A stretch of 64,000 nt of DNA from Rhizobium viscosum (GCF_014873945.1 NZ_JADBEC010000001.1:372001-436000), one strand, 5' to 3'. Shown: positions 1 to 9,863, numbered from the stretch's first letter. The notes: generated by a model not told the origin, from the letters alone. Translations and numbers: made by a program.

Positions 1-25
1 CGGGTGCAAAGGAAATCGGTCTCGA

Positions 26-2485
26 TCAGAACAGGCCGGGCGTGTTGGTCTGGACCGCCTGGTTTGCTTGCGGCGACGTGCGCAGGATTTCTTCCGGCGC
101 CATCGTGCCGTCCATGCCGATGACGGAGAAACTGTCAGCCGGGCCAGTGCCCGGTTTGAAGGCTTCGATGATGGTGCCCGGCTCGCCGTCTACAGCAGCC
201 ATGCCGGTCTTGCGGTTGATCGCGATCATGTTCATGCCGGCCGGGACCACGAATTTGGATTCTGGCATGTCCTTGACGGCCGCCTGCATGAATTCATTGA
301 AGATTGGCGCTGAGAGAACGCCACCTGTACCGCCGCGGCCAAGCGGGGCCGGCGTATCGAAGCCCAGGTAGAGGCCGGCAACCAGGTCCGGCGTGAAGCC
401 GACGAACCAGGCGTCCTTTTCATCGTTGGTCGTACCGGTCTTGCCAGCAACGTCACGGCCCGAAAGATCGACCTTGCCGGCAGCCGTACCGCGCTGGATG
501 ACGCCCTGCATCATCGAGGTGATCTGGTAGGAGGTCATCGGATCGAGAACCTGCTCGCGGTTGTCGACGATGTTGGGTTCTTCCTGGTTCTGCCAGTCGC
601 CGGCATTGCAGCCTTCGCAGAGACGTTCCTCATGCCTGAAAATCGTCTTGCCGTAACGGTCCTGGATGCGGTCAACCAGCGTCGGCTTGATCTGCTTGCC
701 GCCGTTAGCGATGACTGAATATGCCGAAACCATGCGCAGCACCGTCGTTTCGCCCGAACCGAGCGACATGGCGAGCAGCGGCGGCATCTTGTCGTAGACG
801 CCGAAGCGTTCAGCGTATTCGGCAACAATATTCATGCCGAGGTCATTGGCGAGGCGCACCGTCATCAGGTTGCGCGAATTCTCGATACCGGAGCGCAGCG
901 TCGAGGGGCCGCCGACTTCGCCGCCGTAGTTTTCCGGCTTCCAGACCTGACCGCCCGAAACGATCTCGATCGGCGCGTCCATGATGACCGAGGCGGGCGT
1001 ATAGCCGTTGTCCATGGCAGCGGCGTAAACGAAGGGCTTGAAGGAGGAACCCGGCTGGCGCATGGCCTGCGTGGCGCGATTGAATTCCGACTGGGCATAG
1101 GAGAAGCCCCCGACCATGGCGAGAACGCGGCCCGTCTTCGGGTCCATGGCGACGAGACCACCCTGTACCTTCGGCGGCTGACGCAAGCGATAGGAGGTCG
1201 AATTGTCGCCGCCGAGACGCTCGACGTAGACGACATCTCCGGCCGAGACGGCGCCGACCGGCGACTTCGTCGTCTTGCGGTCGCCGGCGGCGGAGCGGAA
1301 TGCCCACTGCATGTCCTTGGCTGCAATCGAACCACGCTCGCGTTCGGCTGCGACCTTGCCGCCTCCATCCTTGGGCGGCTGGAGGCCGATATCGACGCTG
1401 TCACTGGAAACGGCGAGCACGACCGCCAGTCGCCATTCCGGCACGTCCGAGAGAGCGGGTACTTCGGCGAGCGACGGACCCCAGTCGCCAGACGTGCTGA
1501 TCTGCTTGATCGGTCCGTGGAAACCACGGCGCTCGTCGTAATTGGTCAGGCCATCCTGCAGCGCCTTGCGCGCAAAGAGCTGCATCTGCGGATCGAGCGA
1601 GGTGCGCACCGAAAGGCCGCCTTCATAAAGTGACTTCTCACCATACTGATCGATGAGCTGGCGACGGACGGCCTCGGCGAAGTAATCGGAAGCAAAAAGA
1701 GACGGTCCGCTGTTGCGGGCGGTGACGCCGAGCGGCTGCTTCTTGGCATCCTCGCCGTCGCTCTGGCTCACGTATCCGTTCTCGACCATGCGGTCGATGA
1801 CCCAGTTGCGGCGTTCGAGCGCGGCGTCCGGATGGCGGAAGGGATGGTAGTTGGCCGGGCCCTTCGGCAGCGATGCGAGATAAGCAGATTCAGCAATCGT
1901 CAGCTCGGTAACCGACTTGTTGAAATAGGTCAGCGAGGCGCTGCCGATGCCGTAGGAGTTCAGGCCGAAAAAGATCTCGTTGAGATAAAGCTCGAGGATC
2001 TTGTCCTTGCTGTAGGCCTGCTCGATGCGGAAGGACAGGATTGCTTCCTTGATCTTGCGGTCGATCGTCTGGTCGGAGGTCAGAAGAAAATTCTTCGCCA
2101 CCTGCTGGGTGATCGTCGATGCACCGACAGGGCGGCGGCCGGAGCCGAAATTCTGAAGATTGACGAGGATGGCGCGGCCAAGGCCGGTCAGATCGACGCC
2201 GGGATGGTTGTAGAAATTCTTGTCCTCGGCCGAAAGGAAAGCAGCCTTGACGCGGTCCGGGATAGCCTGGATCGGCAGGAACAGGCGCTTTTCCTTGGCG
2301 TACTCGGCCATGAGCGCACCGTTACCGGCGTGAACGCGGGTGGTAACCGGCGGCGCATAGCTGTTGAGCACCGCATAGTCAGGAAGATCCTTCGCGACAT
2401 TAGCAAGATAGACGGCAATAACAGCCGCAGCGCCCAGGAACAGGACGCATGCTATCCCGAAGAAATATCCAAGAAGTCTAACCAT
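26..2485 (-). CDS. mrcA: Penicillin-binding protein 1A (bifunctional glycosyltransferase/transpeptidase)
   Basis: Class A penicillin-binding protein that polymerises lipid II into glycan strands and cross-links the peptides, anchored in the inner membrane and facing the periplasm. The 819 residues begin with a membrane anchor (about residues 7-28). The GT51 glycosyltransferase domain follows, with the EDKNFYNHPG motif (catalytic Glu about residue 87) and the STITQQVAKN motif. The penicillin-binding domain has the SxxK motif in GSSFKPF (Ser about 480, Lys about 483), the SRN motif and the KTGTT motif (Lys about 682). Between the two lies an OB-like insert typical of alphaproteobacterial PBP1A. 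Length is normal for the family. The stop lies 26 bases from the window edge. amiC, another peptidoglycan gene, lies 260 bases upstream in the same direction. Function is secure; the symbol follows the usual mrcA/ponA naming. Confidence 0.95.
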   Translation of the reverse strand: MVRLLGYFFGIACVLFLGAAAVIAVYLANVAKDLPDYAVLNSYAPPVTTRVHAGNGALMAEYAKEKRLFLPIQAIPDRVKAAFLSAEDKNFYNHPGVDLTGLGRAILVNLQNFGSGRRPVGASTITQQVAKNFLLTSDQTIDRKIKEAILSFRIEQAYSKDKILELYLNEIFFGLNSYGIGSASLTYFNKSVTELTIAESAYLASLPKGPANYHPFRHPDAALERRNWVIDRMVENGYVSQSDGEDAKKQPLGVTARNSGPSLFASDYFAEAVRRQLIDQYGEKSLYEGGLSVRTSLDPQMQLFARKALQDGLTNYDERRGFHGPIKQISTSGDWGPSLAEVPALSDVPEWRLAVVLAVSSDSVDIGLQPPKDGGGKVAAERERGSIAAKDMQWAFRSAAGDRKTTKSPVGAVSAGDVVYVERLGGDNSTSYRLRQPPKVQGGLVAMDPKTGRVLAMVGGFSYAQSEFNRATQAMRQPGSSFKPFVYAAAMDNGYTPASVIMDAPIEIVSGGQVWKPENYGGEVGGPSTLRSGIENSRNLMTVRLANDLGMNIVAEYAERFGVYDKMPPLLAMSLGSGETTVLRMVSAYSVIANGGKQIKPTLVDRIQDRYGKTIFRHEERLCEGCNAGDWQNQEEPNIVDNREQVLDPMTSYQITSMMQGVIQRGTAAGKVDLSGRDVAGKTGTTNDEKDAWFVGFTPDLVAGLYLGFDTPAPLGRGGTGGVLSAPIFNEFMQAAVKDMPESKFVVPAGMNMIAINRKTGMAAVDGEPGTIIEAFKPGTGPADSFSVIGMDGTMAPEEILRTSPQANQAVQTNTPGLF

Positions 2486-2745
2486 ATTTTTCAGCTACCG
2501 GTATTTCTAATCATTAGATCGGCGCAGCCGCCACAATCGCACAGATCATGTCTCTTTGCACGTTGCGCGGCTTACTCCATGCGCGTTGGCGCCACAAGCC
2601 GATTCCGTCTTACATGTTCGAAACATATAGATCGGAGTAACGGCGCGAATGTGAGCAAAATAGGGCCCGTCCCGCTACTTTCTCCTTCCCAGTCGGCAAG
2701 AGGTCCCGGTTTAGGCGCGGGTGTCACTTCCGGGCAACGCCCAGG

Positions 2746-4077
2746 CTAGCCGCCGTTTGCCATCAGGCTCGTGCGGTACCGTTTCACCGCATCGGTCAGG
2801 AGATCCGCCATCTTCAACCGCCAGACATCGTCAAGCAGACGCTTTTCGTCCTCGACATTGGAGAGGAAGCCGAGCTCGAGCAGGATAGACGGGACGTCCG
2901 GCGCCTGCAGCACACGGAAGCCCGCGTGACGGTGCGGATTGTTGATCGTGCCGACCTGATCCTTGAACGAAGCGAGTACGCTTTCGGCAAGCGAGATCGA
3001 AAAGGCCTGCGTCTCTCGCCGCGTCAGGTCAAGAAGGATATCGGCGACCTCAGGCGGCTCGGCGACCGTTTCCTTGCCGGCGATCTGGTCCGACAGGTTT
3101 TCGCGTTCGGCAAGATCGGCGGCGAGCTTGTCCGAGGCTTTGTCGGAAATCGTGTAAACCGTCGCGCCGCGAATATCTTTCTGCTTCAGCGTATCGGCAT
3201 GCAGGGAAATGAAGAGGCCGGCATGGTTCTGCCGGGCGATCAGCACCCGCTGCGAGAGCGACAGGAATTCGTCGTCGTCGCGCGTCAGGAAGGCCTTGAT
3301 GCCCGGCTCCTTGTTCAGGCGATCGGCCAGCGCCTTGGCGAAGGCGAGCGTCACCTGCTTTTCCTCGGTCTTCGTATCGACGCCGATGGCGCCTGTGTCG
3401 ATACCGCCATGGCCGGCATCGATGGCAATGACGAAATCTCCGGGTGCTGCCTTTTCCGGCTGGGGAATGGCACTCGTCATCTCAGCCGCATCCGTCTTGT
3501 CGGTCCAAGACTGGGTCTTCACAAGTTCGGCGAACTTCTGCTTGTCGATCATCTCGGCATCGAGCACCAGCCGGTGGCCATTACCGCTCTCATCCGTCTG
3601 CACCTTGGCAAGGGCGAGCTGAACCGGGCGCGCCGCCGTCAACACGATGCGGGCGCTTCCTTCGTCCATGGCGCCATAACGGATGTCCTTGAAGAGGCCC
3701 CGCGCCTCAAGGTCTTTGGCCGGAAAGCCGAAAGCCGTTGCCGGCAGGTCGACGACGATGCGCTCGGGATTGGCGATGTAGTGGACGGAAAAACGAGGCT
3801 CACGGTCGAAATCGATGACGATACGGGTTCTGGCGTCGTCGCCGACGATACGCGCTCCGTAAGCCAACAAGGGGTTCTTTGCACCGGCTGCGCTGCCCGG
3901 AACCGCGCAAAGCGCTGCGAAGGCGAAAAGCCACGCCGCAAAACCCAGTTTTCGCCCTGCGGACAACTCCGCCGCGATCCGAAACCTCTTAAACAATAGC
4001 CCGCCACACCCTATTTTTTCTGCGATGGACCCTACATCGCCCCTGCTGTCGCCCGCTAGAGGCGAGCGCATACGCAC
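2746..4077 (-). CDS. amiC: N-acetylmuramoyl-L-alanine amidase (AmiC-type)
   Basis: Zinc amidase that cuts the bond between N-acetylmuramic acid and the stem peptide, normally to separate daughter cells. The 443 residues contain a hydrophobic export segment near residues 45-65, an AMIN domain (about 70-170) that in the family targets the septum, and a C-terminal Amidase_3 domain. The latter shows AIDAGHGGIDTGAIG (zinc His), SLHADT (second zinc His) and the closing ILLELGFLSN with the catalytic Glu. The N-terminus before the hydrophobic stretch is unusually long and basic. I kept the start at 4077, but a later start closer to the signal segment is possible. It is divergent from rne. Confidence 0.92.
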   Translation of the reverse strand: MRMRSPLAGDSRGDVGSIAEKIGCGGLLFKRFRIAAELSAGRKLGFAAWLFAFAALCAVPGSAAGAKNPLLAYGARIVGDDARTRIVIDFDREPRFSVHYIANPERIVVDLPATAFGFPAKDLEARGLFKDIRYGAMDEGSARIVLTAARPVQLALAKVQTDESGNGHRLVLDAEMIDKQKFAELVKTQSWTDKTDAAEMTSAIPQPEKAAPGDFVIAIDAGHGGIDTGAIGVDTKTEEKQVTLAFAKALADRLNKEPGIKAFLTRDDDEFLSLSQRVLIARQNHAGLFISLHADTLKQKDIRGATVYTISDKASDKLAADLAERENLSDQIAGKETVAEPPEVADILLDLTRRETQAFSISLAESVLASFKDQVGTINNPHRHAGFRVLQAPDVPSILLELGFLSNVEDEKRLLDDVWRLKMADLLTDAVKRYRTSLMANGG

Positions 4078-4627
4078 CGACCCTCGAATCAGGATCGCTT
4101 ATCCCCGAGAAGTTTATGCGATGCGAAATCCATCAATATTATGGCACATTTGGCTTTTCCCTTGCTATTGTGACAGAGAAAACATACAACGAATTTTAGG
4201 GTAGAAGTGTTGACGGGATAGAGTCGCCGCGAGGCAGCCAGCCGACCCCCGGACCTGGCGCTACAACCGGTAATCGTCCGCCGTCTAATGCATTTCCACC
4301 CGAGAACTGGATCCTGATTTTCCGGCTTCATGCTGGGATTTCATTGGTGGATCAGCCACCACGCTCTCAGGGAGCAAACTCATCGGACCCGAAACGGGTC
4401 TTCGTCATTGTCGATCACGCTTGGTTGTTGATGGTTTCGCAGCAGGTTTTATCTGAAGTGTACAGGCCCCGGAACGAAATGGTTCCGGCTGCGGTCTGGC
4501 TGCTGCCTTCTCCCTCGCACCAATCGCGACTTTTATTATCCGGCGCGGCCACGGCGGACCGCATTCTTTCTGTGTCAACAGCAGTCGGGAATGCGCTCTC
4601 GCGGCCTCGCCGAGGAGCTCAGCTTAC
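4078..4627 (+). promoter_or_regulatory. Long intergenic region / probable structured 5' leader of rne
   Basis: The 550 bases between the divergent amiC and rne genes hold no convincing gene. On the plus strand I see two clean hairpins in the half nearer rne: GACCCG-AAA-CGGGTC at 4386-4400 and CCGGAAC-N6-GTTCCGG at 4469-4488. Just before the ATG there is a purine-rich ribosome site (GAGGAG at about 4612-4617). In E. coli the rne mRNA has a long structured leader through which RNase E represses its own synthesis; an analogous role here is inference from position and structure only. I could not place the promoter with confidence. Confidence 0.4.
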
Positions 4628-7480
4628 ATGGCAGACAAAATGCTTATCGATGCGTCTCACGAGGAAGAGACGCGCGTCGTTGTCGTTCGCGGGAACCGCA
4701 TAGAAGAATTTGACTTCGAGTCGCAGCACAAGAAGCAGATTCGCGGCAACATCTATCTTGCAAAAGTAACGAGGGTCGAACCCTCGCTGCAGGCCGCCTT
4801 CGTCGATTACGGCGGCAACCGGCACGGCTTCCTGGCCTTTGCCGAAATCCATCCCGACTATTACCAGATTCCGCTTGCCGACCGTCAGGCTCTGCTTCGC
4901 GCCGAAGCCGAGGAGCATCGCCGCGACGAGGACGTCGAGCATGTCGAGACCGCGCCGCTCGTCGATCTCTCCACGCAGGATCAGCCCGATATCGGCATCG
5001 TTCCGGTGGAACAGCCGGAGGCAATTGCTGCAGAAGAAGTAGCAGCACCCGCCGAAGAGGCCGCACCCGTCGCTGAAGAAGCGCCAGCCAAGAAGCCCCG
5101 CGCCCGCCGCAGCCGCAAGAAGGCAGCCGAGCCGGTTGCCGAAGAGACCGCCGCACCGGAAGCATCGGTCGCCGACAACGATGACGAAGGTTCGACCGGC
5201 GGCGAGATGGCCGCGATGGTCGAAACGGACTCCATTTCCGAGGATGTCGACGTTTCAAAGCGCCGTCAGGACGACGACGATGATGACGACGACCACGGCG
5301 AAGAGGAGGTTATCGAATCCGTCGGCGCCGAAGACGCGATGGAAGAGGTTCCGGACCGCGTGCAGCGCAAGCCGCGCAAGCAGTACCGCATCCAGGAAGT
5401 CATCAAGCGCCGCCAGATCCTGCTGGTACAGGTCGCCAAGGAAGAGCGCGGCAACAAGGGCGCTGCTCTCACCACCTATCTCTCGCTCGCAGGTCGCTAC
5501 TCGGTTCTGATGCCGAACACGGCGCGCGGTGGCGGCATTTCCCGCAAGATCACCAACCCGCAGGACCGCAAGCGGCTGAAGGAAATCGCCCGCATGCTCG
5601 AGGTGCCGCAAGGCATGGGCGTGATCCTGCGCACGGCTGGCGCAAACCGCACCAAGGTCGAGGTTAAGCGCGACTTCGAATATCTGATGCGCCTGTGGGA
5701 AAACGTCCGCACGCTGACGCTCGCTTCCACCGCTCCCTGCCTCGTCTACGAAGAAGGCTCGCTCATCAAGCGTTCGATCCGCGACCTCTACAACAAGGAT
5801 ATCGGCGAGATCATCGTTGCCGGCGAAGAAGGCTATCGTGAAGCGAAAGACTTCATGAAGATGCTGATGCCGAGCCATGCCAAGGTGGTTCAGCCCTATC
5901 GCGACATCCACCCGATCTTCTCGCGTTCCGGCATCGAAGCACAGCTCGACCGCATGCTTCAGCCGCAGGTGACGCTGAAGTCCGGCGGCTATCTGATCAT
6001 GAACCAGACGGAAGCGCTGGTTTCGATCGACGTCAACTCCGGCCGTTCGACCCGCGAGCACTCGATCGAGGATACGGCGCTCCAGACGAACCTCGAGGCG
6101 GCGGAAGAAATCGCCCGCCAGCTTCGCCTGCGCGACCTTGCCGGCCTTATCGTCATCGACTTCATCGACATGGAAGAGAAGCGCAACAACCGCGCTGTCG
6201 AGAAGAAGCTGAAGGAATGCCTGAAGAACGACCGCGCCCGCATCCAGGTTGGCCGCATCTCGCATTTCGGCCTTCTGGAAATGTCGCGCCAGCGCATCCG
6301 CGCTTCCGTTCTCGAATCGACGACGCAGGTCTGCTCGCATTGCGGCGGCACCGGCCATGTCCGTTCGCAGTCCTCCGTCGCCCTGCATGTGCTGCGCGGC
6401 GTCGAGGAATATCTGCTCAAGAACACCACGCACAATATCACCGTGCGCACGACGCCCGATATCGCGCTCTACCTGCTCAACCATAAGCGCCAGACGATCG
6501 TCGATTATGAAGCCCGCTTCGGCGTGGCGATCATCATCGATGCGGATGGCTCGGTCGGCGCGCAGCATTTCGCGATCGATCGCGGCGAGCCGGTCGAAAA
6601 CCCGGTCAAGATCGAAAGCCTCTTCAACTTCGCAGCCATCCCCGATGACGATGACGACGATGTCGTCATCGAGCATGACGAGGAGGAAGACGAAGAGCTG
6701 GAAGAAAAGCCTGTTGCCGCCGAGCGTCCTGCTGCCCGTGCAGAGGGTGAAGGCGAAGGTGGACGCAAGCGCAAGCGCCGTCGCCGTCGTCGCGGTCGCA
6801 ACGGTGGCGCCGAGCAGCAGGTTGCTGCCGACGCCGTTTCCGGCGAGGCCGATGACGGCGATGAGGTCGAGGACGACGGAAGCGAAGGTGATAGCGATGC
6901 CGCCGAGGCACCGGCCGAAGCCCGTGCCGACAGCGATGACTCCCAGCGCCGTAAGCGCCGCCGTCGTGGCAAGCGTGGCGGTCGCCGCAACCGTGGTGAT
7001 GAAGGCGCTGAGACCAGTGCAGCCGCGGAAGACGGTGAGGCGGATGAAGGCGATGATAGAGCCGGCGACGAAGCGCCCGAAACGGAAGCAGACGTGATCG
7101 AAGTCATCGCGGCTGAAACCGTCGAGAGCCAGTCTGCGATGGCTGCGATCGAAGGCAGCGAAAGCGTAGCCGAGGAGGTCAAACCGGCCCGCGGCCGTGG
7201 TCGCCGCAAGGCCGCAGCACCCTCGCCCGTCGAAGAGCCCGTGATTGAAGTGCCCGTCGCTGAGGCGCCTGTCGTCGAGGCAGAACCGGAAGCGGCGGAA
7301 GCTTCTGCGGATCTCGCGACGCCGGCACAGGAAGAGGCAAAGCCTGTTCGCGCCAACCGCGGCTCCAATATCTCGTCCTCTGAACCGACGGTCACCTCCA
7401 CCCGCACCGAGGGCGCGGAAGCCGAGGGCGAAGGCAAGCCGAAGAAGGCTGGCTGGTGGCAGCGTCGTGGCTTCTTCTGA
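4628..7480 (+). CDS. rne: Ribonuclease E
   Basis: Single-strand endoribonuclease that starts mRNA decay and matures rRNA and tRNA; it forms the core of the degradosome. The 950 residues start with the first half of the S1 domain (IRGNIYLAKVTRVEPSLQAA). A roughly 150-residue acidic, Ala/Glu-rich insert follows (about residues 95-245), then the rest of S1 resumes (RKQYRIQEVIKRRQ). The catalytic region includes SIDVNSGRST, and the zinc link is CSHCGGTGH (Cys about 569 and 572). The C-terminal third is disordered, with alternating Arg-rich patches (KRKRRRRRRGRN, RRKRRRRGKRGGRRNRG) and acidic blocks, as expected for RNA binding and partner docking. It ends with a small WWQRRGFF tail. A strong terminator follows at 7509-7540. 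The split S1 domain is usual in alphaproteobacterial RNase E. Confidence 0.96.
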   Translation: MADKMLIDASHEEETRVVVVRGNRIEEFDFESQHKKQIRGNIYLAKVTRVEPSLQAAFVDYGGNRHGFLAFAEIHPDYYQIPLADRQALLRAEAEEHRRDEDVEHVETAPLVDLSTQDQPDIGIVPVEQPEAIAAEEVAAPAEEAAPVAEEAPAKKPRARRSRKKAAEPVAEETAAPEASVADNDDEGSTGGEMAAMVETDSISEDVDVSKRRQDDDDDDDDHGEEEVIESVGAEDAMEEVPDRVQRKPRKQYRIQEVIKRRQILLVQVAKEERGNKGAALTTYLSLAGRYSVLMPNTARGGGISRKITNPQDRKRLKEIARMLEVPQGMGVILRTAGANRTKVEVKRDFEYLMRLWENVRTLTLASTAPCLVYEEGSLIKRSIRDLYNKDIGEIIVAGEEGYREAKDFMKMLMPSHAKVVQPYRDIHPIFSRSGIEAQLDRMLQPQVTLKSGGYLIMNQTEALVSIDVNSGRSTREHSIEDTALQTNLEAAEEIARQLRLRDLAGLIVIDFIDMEEKRNNRAVEKKLKECLKNDRARIQVGRISHFGLLEMSRQRIRASVLESTTQVCSHCGGTGHVRSQSSVALHVLRGVEEYLLKNTTHNITVRTTPDIALYLLNHKRQTIVDYEARFGVAIIIDADGSVGAQHFAIDRGEPVENPVKIESLFNFAAIPDDDDDDVVIEHDEEEDEELEEKPVAAERPAARAEGEGEGGRKRKRRRRRRGRNGGAEQQVAADAVSGEADDGDEVEDDGSEGDSDAAEAPAEARADSDDSQRRKRRRRGKRGGRRNRGDEGAETSAAAEDGEADEGDDRAGDEAPETEADVIEVIAAETVESQSAMAAIEGSESVAEEVKPARGRGRRKAAAPSPVEEPVIEVPVAEAPVVEAEPEAAEASADLATPAQEEAKPVRANRGSNISSSEPTVTSTRTEGAEAEGEGKPKKAGWWQRRGFF

Positions 7481-7508
7481 AAGCTGATTTTCGGCGATAA
7501 ATGACATG

Positions 7509-7540
7509 ATCCGGCTGCGGCAACGCGGCCGGATTTTTTT
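7509..7540 (+). terminator. Rho-independent terminator of rne
   Basis: The hairpin ATCCGGCTGCG / CGCGGCCGGAT (7509-7519 and 7524-7534) has one mismatch and a GCAA tetraloop and is followed by seven T residues. It lies 29 bases after the rne stop, between convergent genes. Confidence 0.85.
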
Positions 7541-7587
7541 GCGCCATCAAATGATGGAATGCTTACCCTGTGGCAAACAGAGCTCGG

Positions 7588-8205
7588 TTAGAGCGTGCGG
7601 CCGAACCAGACGGAGGCTTCCGATGCCGGGACGAGTGGCGGGAGCAGGCGCTCGAAACCACGGGAAGACCAGAAGCGCAGGCCACCCTGGTTGTCGGCAT
7701 TGACGCCGAGGTGAATGCCGGGCACACCTGCCTGACGCGCTTCAGATATCCAATGCTCCAGAAGACGGCTTCCAACACCCTGCCCCTGCAGGCGTGGCAT
7801 CAGGTTCATGTGGATATGGGCCGGATAAGCCTCGACGATCTCGGCCCACATGGTGTGCGGATGATGGATCGCAAAGCTGCGGCGCTCGTCGGCCGTCCAT
7901 CCAGAGGGATCGCCGGACGGATCGGCATATTGATCGCGCAGAGCGGGCCACCATTCGCGTTCAAGCCGCGTTTCGAAGGCGACGGTATCGTAGGCGCCGA
8001 CGATGTAGCCGGCGATGCCCAGCTCATCCTCCGCCACAAAGGTCGTTTCCGGGTTGAGCACGACATAGGGCGCGGAATAGATATGGCCGACCAGGCGGCC
8101 ATCACTGTAGAGGTGGCTCGCATTCTGACCGCCATCGCCGGTCGCAAGCGAAATGCCGTAGATCTGATCGAGATCGTCCCGCCGTGCGTTCCGAAACACC
8201 TGCAT
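7588..8205 (-). CDS. GNAT family N-acetyltransferase
   Basis: Probable acetyl-CoA dependent acyltransferase of unknown substrate. The 205 residues have the GNAT core with the acetyl-CoA binding turn in MPRLQGQGVGSRLLEHW (Q/R-x-x-G-x-G/A pattern) and the terminal LGVNADNQGGLRFWSSRGFE segment typical of the fold. The central part carries a longer insert than usual (about residues 70-120). The ATG overlaps the TGA of the upstream acyl-CoA dehydrogenase gene (ATGA at 8202-8205), so the two genes are translationally coupled. That coupling is the only functional hint. Family assignment is good; substrate unknown. Confidence 0.8.
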   Translation of the reverse strand: MQVFRNARRDDLDQIYGISLATGDGGQNASHLYSDGRLVGHIYSAPYVVLNPETTFVAEDELGIAGYIVGAYDTVAFETRLEREWWPALRDQYADPSGDPSGWTADERRSFAIHHPHTMWAEIVEAYPAHIHMNLMPRLQGQGVGSRLLEHWISEARQAGVPGIHLGVNADNQGGLRFWSSRGFERLLPPLVPASEASVWFGRTL

Positions 8206-9863
8206 CAGGCAGCTGGCGGGTAAAGCAGATCGACGATGTAGCTCGCATCGAAACGGGAATCGAGCATGCCGTAAGTCGAGCGCCAGCCGCCCGCCAGACG
8301 GGTCTCGATGAAAGCATCGGCAATGCGCCCTGCCCCGAGCCGGTAGAGCTCGGCGGCACCGGCAACGAGCGCCAGTTGCTCGACGAGCAGGCGGGCAGCG
8401 CCCTCATCCTGTTCGCAAAGCGCGATCGCGGCGCGCAGCACGTCGATCGTCTTCTTTCCGGCCGGCCCCAGATCGCGCGCAAAACCTGCAAACACCGTCT
8501 CGAACAGATCCTTGCCGCGGTTCAGCACACGCAGCACATCGAGCGCCATGACGTTGCCCGACCCTTCCCAGATCGCATTGACCGGCGCCTCGCGATAGTG
8601 GCGGGCGATCGGGCGCTCTTCGATGTAACCGCTGCCGCCGATACATTCCATCGCCTCGTAGATCAGCGACGGGGCGATCTTGCAGCACCAGTATTTGGCG
8701 ACCGGCGTCATGACGCGGGCATAGGCGGCGTCTTCGGCATTGCCACGCGCCTTGTCGAAGGCATCGGCCAGGCGGAAGGAGAGAGCCGTGGCGGCGGCAA
8801 CATCGAGCGCCATGTCGGCGAGCACGCGCGTCATGATTGGCTGGTTGACCAGCATCTTTCCGAAAACGCTGCGACCGCGGGTGTGGTGCACGGCCTCGGC
8901 GAGCGATGCGCGCATAATGCCCGAAGAGGCGAGCGCACAATCGAGCCGCGTCAGCGTCACCATATCGAGAATGGTGCGGATGCCGGCATCGGGACCGCCG
9001 AGCAAGAAGCCGAACGTATCGGTGAATTCCACTTCGGACGAAGCATTCGATCGGTTGCCGACTTTGTCCTTCAGGCGCTGGAATTGCAGGCCATTGGCAG
9101 AACCATCCTCGAGCAGGCGCGGCACCAGGAAGCAGCCCATGCCCTCCTTGGTCTGTGCCAGCATGATGAAGGCGTCGCTCATCGGCGCGGACATGAACCA
9201 CTTGTGGCCGGACAGCCGGTAAATGCCTTCGCTGACCTTTTCGGCAGCGGTCTTGTTGGCGCGGACATCGGTGCCGCCCTGTTTTTCCGTCATGCCCATG
9301 CCGATCGTCACGGCCGACTTCTGCATGGCCGGACGATTGGATGAATCATATTTGCGCGACAGGATCTTCGGCGCCCAGTCCTTCTGCACGGCCGGCGAGG
9401 CCGAGAGAGCGGCAACGGATGCGCTCGTCATCGTCAACGGGCAAAGATGGCCGGATTCCAGTTGCGCCGTCAGATAGAAGCGGGCCGCGCGAACATGGTG
9501 GGCCTGATCCTTGGCCTCCGTATCGGCCTGCGGATCCCAGACGGAGGAATGCAAGCCGGACGCCATGGAACGGCGCATAAGCGCGTGCCAGGCGGGGTGG
9601 AATTCGACGATATCAAGACGTTCGCCGCGCGGGCCATGGGTGCGCAGCTGCGGCGTGCCTTGGTTTGCCATGCGCGCCAGTTCCTGCGCTTCCGGCGAGG
9701 TGACGAAGCGGCCCATGTTTTCAAGGTCTTCACGGATGGTGCGCGGCAGCGTGGCAGTCAGATCGACGATCAGCGGATCGGATCGATAGGCATTGATTCC
9801 CGACCAGAGGCTCGGCTGGTTGAGTTCGGCGAGTTTGTCTTCAGTCCGGTTTGCGGAGGTCAT
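8205..9863 (-). CDS. aidB: AidB-like acyl-CoA dehydrogenase
   Basis: FAD-dependent acyl-CoA dehydrogenase-fold protein of the AidB branch. In E. coli, AidB (541 residues) belongs to the adaptive response to alkylation and protects DNA. This 552-residue protein has the AidB-specific N-terminal extension (QPSLWSGINAYRSDPLIVD), the ACAD middle domain with MTEKQGGTDVRANKT and LSGHKWFMSAPMSD, and the C-terminal helical domain with AMECIGGSGYIEERPIARHYREAPVN (shown here only as a landmark region) followed by EGSGNVMALDVLR. It is divergent from pyrB and coupled by an ATGA overlap to a GNAT gene. No Ada-box or alkyltransferase gene is nearby, so an alkylation-response role is inferred from family only. 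Confidence 0.85.
   Translation of the reverse strand: MTSANRTEDKLAELNQPSLWSGINAYRSDPLIVDLTATLPRTIREDLENMGRFVTSPEAQELARMANQGTPQLRTHGPRGERLDIVEFHPAWHALMRRSMASGLHSSVWDPQADTEAKDQAHHVRAARFYLTAQLESGHLCPLTMTSASVAALSASPAVQKDWAPKILSRKYDSSNRPAMQKSAVTIGMGMTEKQGGTDVRANKTAAEKVSEGIYRLSGHKWFMSAPMSDAFIMLAQTKEGMGCFLVPRLLEDGSANGLQFQRLKDKVGNRSNASSEVEFTDTFGFLLGGPDAGIRTILDMVTLTRLDCALASSGIMRASLAEAVHHTRGRSVFGKMLVNQPIMTRVLADMALDVAAATALSFRLADAFDKARGNAEDAAYARVMTPVAKYWCCKIAPSLIYEAMECIGGSGYIEERPIARHYREAPVNAIWEGSGNVMALDVLRVLNRGKDLFETVFAGFARDLGPAGKKTIDVLRAAIALCEQDEGAARLLVEQLALVAGAAELYRLGAGRIADAFIETRLAGGWRSTYGMLDSRFDASYIVDLLYPPAA

Noticed and set aside
2608..2622. ATGTTCGAAACAT palindrome upstream of mrcA as a LexA site
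   Set aside because: It does not have the GTTC-N7-GTTC direct repeat spacing of alphaproteobacterial LexA boxes; the palindrome is short and could be chance.
5255..7507. 750-codon open frame on the minus strand opposite rne
   Set aside because: It is antisense to a certain gene, has no ribosome site and its translation is low complexity (Arg/Ala/Asp) produced by the GC-rich code of rne.
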